Origin: Bacillota bacterium
GTDB lineage: Bacteria; Vulcanimicrobiota; JAMDEM01
Assembly: GCA_023486985.1 (NCBI GenBank)
Contig: JAMDEM010000029.1
Coordinates: forward strand, 1 to 8,629
Length of the DNA: 8,629 bases
Direction of reading: 5' to 3'
Within the stretch, counting starts at the first letter, position 1. Each line of letters begins with the position of its first letter. The translations under genes and the position numbers were made by a program. The notes under the pieces are model-generated. The model had not been told where the DNA came from. It made no database searches and worked only from the letters and a program-made list of their open reading frames with translations. Below are positions 5,086-8,629 of the stretch, in pieces.

Positions 5086-7374
5086 ATGATACGAAAAAAT
5101 AAAGAGCTCACCATTGAAGAGCTGTCAGCTGAAAATATACTTCTCTATGAAGAAGTTAGAATTGCCAGGAAAGCGTCAGATATAGCGGCAAATCTTGTTA
5201 TTGAACAATTTGTTAAAATGGAGGAAGTCCACCGGCTCCTTGAAGAAAAAGCAGCAACTGAACGGGATTTAAGAAATAAGCTTGCAGAAGAACTCAGGGA
5301 AGCTGAAATCCGCGAGAAGGAACTGGCGGAAGCACGCAGGGCTGCCGAAGCCGCCAGTCTTGCCAAAAGTGCCTTTGTGGCGTCCATGAGCCATGAAATC
5401 CGCACACCTTTAAACGCCATCATCGGCATGACAAGCCTTCTCCTTGACGAAGAGCTTACGCCCCACCAGCGGGATTTCATTGAAACCATCCGCACCAGCG
5501 GCGATACTTTGCTGACCATTATCAACGATATCCTTGACTTTTCCAAGATTGAGGCAGACAAGCTTGAAATAGAGAAACGGCCCTTTGACCTGCGCACTTG
5601 CACTGAATCCGCACTTGATATTGTAGCGCCCGTGGCTGCTAAAAAGAGTTTGGAACTTGGCTGCATGATTGAAGCCCACACACCTGTAAGCATCGTTGGT
5701 GACTATACCAGACTTACACAGGTGCTTGTTAACCTTCTAAGCAATGCAGTTAAGTTCACGGAAAAAGGCGAAGTGATTGTTTCGGTAAGCTCAAAAAAAC
5801 TTGGTGAGGAGGATCAACCGGCTCAGAAGCCGCGTAAGCACGACGGCGGACGCTATGAAATTTTATTTTCTGTTAAAGACACAGGCATAGGCATGTCCCC
5901 GGAAATCATGGATCGCATATTCGAATCCTTCACCCAGGGAGACTCATCAACGACCCGCAGGTACGGCGGTACCGGCCTGGGGCTGGCTATCAGCAAAAAA
6001 CTGGTTGAATTTATGGGCGGCAGGATATGGGTGAAAAGCGAAACCGGAAAAGGCTCAACTTTCAACTTCACCATTCAAACCGAATCAGCACAGGCAGCCA
6101 AGCCTGTTTACATTTCCGGTGAACAGCCCCTCCTTAACGGACAAAAGATTTTGATTGTAGATGACAATTCTGCCAATCGCAAAATTCTTCACCTCCAGAC
6201 CAAAGCATGGGGCATGGAACCCACAGCAGCCGCCTCCGGAATGGAAGCCGTTGATTTAATCCGCAGGGGCGAACGCTTTCGCCTGGCGATACTTGACTTG
6301 AATATGCCTGAAATGGATGGATTTATGCTGGCAGAGGAAATACGGCGTTTTCACAGTGCAGAGTCCATGCCCCTGATATTGCTTAGTTCGATAACAGCCT
6401 TCAAACATGATGAGCGTATGGATTATTTCAATGCTCATTTAAGCAAGCCTGTTAAAGCATCTCAGCTTTATAACGTTTTGATCCAGGCAATTTCCACATT
6501 GCCCGCCAAAATTATAAAAACCAGAACCGCCAGGGATGATGAAAAATCAGAATTTGACTCTGCAATGGCTGAACGCCTGCCTCTGCACATTTTGCTTGCT
6601 GAAGACAATGTTATCAATCAGAAAGTAGCCCTTATAATGCTGGATCGCCTGGGCTACCGGGCTGACGCCGTGGGAAACGGCAATGAAGTGCTGGAGGCGC
6701 TGAAACGCCAGCGCTACGATGTAGTGTTGATGGATGTAGAGATGCCGGAGATGGACGGGCTGGAAGCCGCCAGGCGCATCCGCAAGGAATTTGACGCTGC
6801 AGTGCAGCCTTACATTATCGCTATGACAGCCAAGGCAATGTCCGGCGATAAAGAAAAAGCTTTTGCAGAGGGAATGGACGGCTATATCACAAAGCCGATT
6901 CATGTGAAAGAATTAATCGACTCTTTAAGCAAATGTCAGCCAAGATATGCAAATGAAGTTTCCCGGAAAGAAGTGCATAAAATCAAAGAATCTTCCGAAG
7001 GGCATGAAGCGTCTGATTCTCAAAAAGTATTTGATCCGGCCTCCTTTCAGCGTCTTAAATCCACACTTGGCAGAAAAGCTAATGAAATGCTCCCCGGTTT
7101 TATTGACAGTTTTTTTGAAGAATCCTCTAAACTTATCAATGACGCACGGGAGGCATTGAATCAGGGCAATGCGAAAGTTCTGCACAGGAGCGCGCATACA
7201 CTTAAATCGATTGCCGCTAACTTCGGAGCTATGGCATTATCTGAAGTTGCACAGAACATTGAACACCTTGCCAAAGACGGCATCCCGGAAGGGGCTGCTG
7301 AACTTATTGAAAGCGCCGGCCAGGAATTTGCCAAAGCTAAAACTGCCCTGGAAAAGGTGCGAAAGGAGATATGA
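5086..7374 (+). CDS. Soluble hybrid histidine kinase: HisKA-HATPase-REC-REC-Hpt
   Basis: A 762-residue phosphorelay kinase of BarA/GacS-like architecture but without a membrane sensor. Residues 1-95 are charged and heptad-like, predicted coiled coil, with no transmembrane helix and no PAS or GAF motif. Then come HisKA with phospho-acceptor H103 (MSHEIRTPLN), HATPase with N220, DTGIGM (265-270) and GGTGLGLAIS (294-303), receiver 1 (353-470; D359/D360, D404, S434, K454), receiver 2 (502-615; E506/D507, D550, T581, K603) and an Hpt domain (650-755) with H704 in AHTLKSIAANFGA. All catalytic residues appear intact, so a His-Asp-His relay within one chain is expected. GGAGG at 5076-5080 fixes the ATG. 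The gene starts 18 bases after the protease stop, so it is likely in the hydrogenase operon, and it stops one base before the next start codon. The downstream HD-GYP protein is its probable output. Confidence 0.93.
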   Translation: MIRKNKELTIEELSAENILLYEEVRIARKASDIAANLVIEQFVKMEEVHRLLEEKAATERDLRNKLAEELREAEIREKELAEARRAAEAASLAKSAFVASMSHEIRTPLNAIIGMTSLLLDEELTPHQRDFIETIRTSGDTLLTIINDILDFSKIEADKLEIEKRPFDLRTCTESALDIVAPVAAKKSLELGCMIEAHTPVSIVGDYTRLTQVLVNLLSNAVKFTEKGEVIVSVSSKKLGEEDQPAQKPRKHDGGRYEILFSVKDTGIGMSPEIMDRIFESFTQGDSSTTRRYGGTGLGLAISKKLVEFMGGRIWVKSETGKGSTFNFTIQTESAQAAKPVYISGEQPLLNGQKILIVDDNSANRKILHLQTKAWGMEPTAAASGMEAVDLIRRGERFRLAILDLNMPEMDGFMLAEEIRRFHSAESMPLILLSSITAFKHDERMDYFNAHLSKPVKASQLYNVLIQAISTLPAKIIKTRTARDDEKSEFDSAMAERLPLHILLAEDNVINQKVALIMLDRLGYRADAVGNGNEVLEALKRQRYDVVLMDVEMPEMDGLEAARRIRKEFDAAVQPYIIAMTAKAMSGDKEKAFAEGMDGYITKPIHVKELIDSLSKCQPRYANEVSRKEVHKIKESSEGHEASDSQKVFDPASFQRLKSTLGRKANEMLPGFIDSFFEESSKLINDAREALNQGNAKVLHRSAHTLKSIAANFGAMALSEVAQNIEHLAKDGIPEGAAELIESAGQEFAKAKTALEKVRKEI
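7363..7368 (+). promoter_or_regulatory. Ribosome binding site that sets the HD-GYP gene start
   Basis: AAGGAG within the last codons of the hybrid kinase lies seven bases before the ATG at 7376. It supports that start over the in-frame ATG at 7169, which is buried in the kinase Hpt domain and would add 69 residues unlike any receiver domain. Confidence 0.85.
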
Positions 7375-7375
7375 A

Positions 7376-8452
7376 ATGAAAGCAAAGATGCTGGTAGTTG
7401 ATGACGACAAGATCAATCGCGTACTGCTTTCCACCAGCCTTGAAGAAGCCGGCTACTTTGTGGATTCGGCGGAAAACGGGCAGCAAGCTCTGGATAAGCT
7501 TGGCGGCAATGCATATGACGTGGTTCTTCTGGACCTGATGATGCCCGAGGTAGACGGCTTTCAGGTCCTGGATCATATTAAGAAAAACGATGGCCTCAGA
7601 AGCATCCCTGTTATCATAATTTCATCCGAGGAAGACAGGGAGGTCGTGGCTATGAGCATCGGAATGGGTGCCACAGACCATATCACAAAGCCTTTCGATC
7701 CCTTGCTGCTGCATGCCCGGATTAACGCCTCCCTGGCAACCAAGCACCTCCATGAGCAGGAAGAGGCTCACCGTAAAGAGATTGAGGAATACAACCGGCA
7801 TCTTGAAAGCCGCGTAAAGGAGCAAACCAAAGACCTCCGGGAAATTGCCGAATCCCTGCAGAAAGCCCTTGACGGCTCGGTCCATGCGCTCTCATGGGTG
7901 GTCGAATTCAGGGACCCTTACACAGCCGGGCATCAGAAACGCGTAAGCCAGCTTGCTACAGCCATGGCAAAAGAGATGAAGCTTCAAAATAATCTGATAG
8001 AGGGAATTCGCGTGAGCGGCCTTCTTCATGATATAGGCAAAATCTGCGTGCCCTCCGAAATCTTAAGCAAGCCCGGGATGATAAGCGATCTTGAGTTCGG
8101 CATTATAGCAACTCATCCCCAGGTAGGCTATGATATTCTAAAAACTATCGAGTTTCCCTGGCCTGTTGCCCGGATAGTGCTTCAGCATCACGAAAGGATT
8201 GACGGAAGCGGGTACCCGGCTCATCTTAAAGGAGACGATATTCTTCTGGAAGCAAAGGTAATCGGAGTGGCTGACGTTGTAGAAGCCATGTCCCGCCACA
8301 GGCCGTACCGTCCGTCCCTTGGCATAAATATGGCGCTGGATGAAATCTCGAAGAAAAGAGGAAGTCATTACGAACCTATGGCTGTGGATGTCTGCCTGAC
8401 TCTTTTCAAAGATAAGAATTTTGAATTTGATACGAGTTCGGCAAAAATCTAA
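7376..8452 (+). CDS. RpfG-like response regulator with HD-GYP domain (predicted c-di-GMP phosphodiesterase)
   Basis: A 358-residue cytosolic protein. Residues 1-120 are a receiver domain with D9/D10, phospho-acceptor D53 (VVLLDLMMPEVDG), the S83/S84 switch position and K105 (ITKPF). A coiled-coil linker follows (about 125-165), then an HD-GYP domain. Visible metal and signature residues are H186 (AGHQKRV), H218/D219 (LLHDIGK), H247 (THP), H271/H272 and GYP (HHERIDGSGYP, ending at 281), and D300 (VADVVEAM). None of the key residues is missing, so hydrolysis of cyclic di-GMP is expected, probably controlled by phosphorylation of D53. Only one base separates it from the hybrid kinase stop, strongly suggesting a kinase-regulator pair in which Hpt H704 is the phosphodonor. 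It would lower c-di-GMP, a messenger that usually favours biofilm over motility. Substrate is inferred from the family; some HD-GYP proteins prefer cGAMP. Confidence 0.93.
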   Translation: MKAKMLVVDDDKINRVLLSTSLEEAGYFVDSAENGQQALDKLGGNAYDVVLLDLMMPEVDGFQVLDHIKKNDGLRSIPVIIISSEEDREVVAMSIGMGATDHITKPFDPLLLHARINASLATKHLHEQEEAHRKEIEEYNRHLESRVKEQTKDLREIAESLQKALDGSVHALSWVVEFRDPYTAGHQKRVSQLATAMAKEMKLQNNLIEGIRVSGLLHDIGKICVPSEILSKPGMISDLEFGIIATHPQVGYDILKTIEFPWPVARIVLQHHERIDGSGYPAHLKGDDILLEAKVIGVADVVEAMSRHRPYRPSLGINMALDEISKKRGSHYEPMAVDVCLTLFKDKNFEFDTSSAKI

Positions 8453-8629
8453 TGGGTTGTAACCATGTCAATGGTGCCTTTTCTGCGCACCAGGTGATCA
8501 ACCCAGGAAAAGATTGCCACTGAAATCGCAAGCAAAACAAGGCTGGTTGCGGCAAGGATTCCAAATATTTCCACATTTGAAAATCCTGACAGAGCTTTAT
8601 TCAAATGCAGTCCGTGATAAGGCCCATTG
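8449..8629 (-). CDS. Membrane protein C-terminal fragment, probably ABC transporter permease
   Basis: The last 59 codons of a leftward gene that enters from the right edge. The peptide contains GPYHGLHLNKAL, FSNVEIFGILAATS, a hydrophobic helix (about ILAATSLVLLAISVAIF) and the basic cytoplasmic end SWVDHLVRRKG. This pattern, a small loop with an aromatic or hydrophobic VFAGI-like segment, a final transmembrane helix and a basic tail, resembles the C terminus of NitT/TauT-type (SsuC/TauC) ABC permeases. Too little is visible to name a substrate, and other inner-membrane permeases remain possible. Its TAG stop (8449-8451) overlaps the TAA stop of the HD-GYP gene (8450-8452), so the two transcripts converge with no room for a terminator between them. 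Confidence 0.6.
   Translation of the reverse strand, partial: NGPYHGLHLNKALSGFSNVEIFGILAATSLVLLAISVAIFSWVDHLVRRKGTIDMVTTH

Noticed and set aside
5145..5693. 182-residue minus-strand frame antisense to the hybrid kinase
   Set aside because: Its serine- and alanine-rich composition is what antisense of coiled-coil and HisKA codons gives; there is no start context and no domain.
7169..7375. Extended start of the HD-GYP gene inside the hybrid kinase
   Set aside because: The stretch is the out-of-frame shadow of the Hpt domain; the receiver domain starts right at the ATG at 7376, behind AAGGAG.

Overview
This is a bacterial chromosomal segment of moderate GC content with tightly packed genes and good Shine-Dalgarno sites. 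The lineage cannot be fixed from the window. The centrepiece is a cytosolic [NiFe] hydrogenase of the cyanobacterial-type uptake (HupSL, group 2a-like) family. That family is spread over Cyanobacteria, Actinobacteria, Nitrospirota, Chloroflexota and others, so it does not name the host. Two-component, phosphorelay and HD-GYP genes suggest a free-living, environmentally responsive bacterium.

Layout. (1) Positions 1-805, minus strand: the first 32 codons of a sensor histidine kinase, preceded in the same operon by a complete OmpR/PhoB-type response regulator. (2) Positions 806-1184: no gene, but from about 903 to 1142 a dense series of hairpins bounded by two look-alike GC-rich palindromes, probably a REP-like or other repeat element. 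(3) Positions 1185-1694, plus strand: a stand-alone GyrI-like effector-binding protein. A folded 3' region and an intrinsic terminator (about 1792-1826) follow it. (4) Positions 1827-2116: non-coding, with a plausible sigma70-type promoter near 2054-2083. (5) Positions 2117-8452, plus strand: five closely spaced genes that look like one transcription unit. They are hydrogenase small subunit, large subunit, hydrogenase maturation protease (4-base GTGA overlap), a soluble hybrid histidine kinase with two receiver domains and an Hpt domain, and a receiver-HD-GYP protein (predicted c-di-GMP phosphodiesterase). (6) Positions 8449-8629, minus strand: the C-terminal end of a membrane protein, probably an ABC transporter permease. 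Its stop codon overlaps that of the HD-GYP gene.

How the genes may work together. The maturation protease should trim the C-terminal tail of the large subunit so that the H2-splitting enzyme can assemble. Downstream in the same unit, a complete His-Asp-His-Asp phosphorelay could run from the hybrid kinase to the receiver domain of the HD-GYP protein. The kinase has no transmembrane or recognisable sensor domain, only an N-terminal coiled coil, so its input may be a cytosolic partner. The gene order invites the hypothesis that hydrogenase state or H2 availability is coupled to c-di-GMP breakdown. That link is inference from gene order; each protein family call rests on clear motifs.
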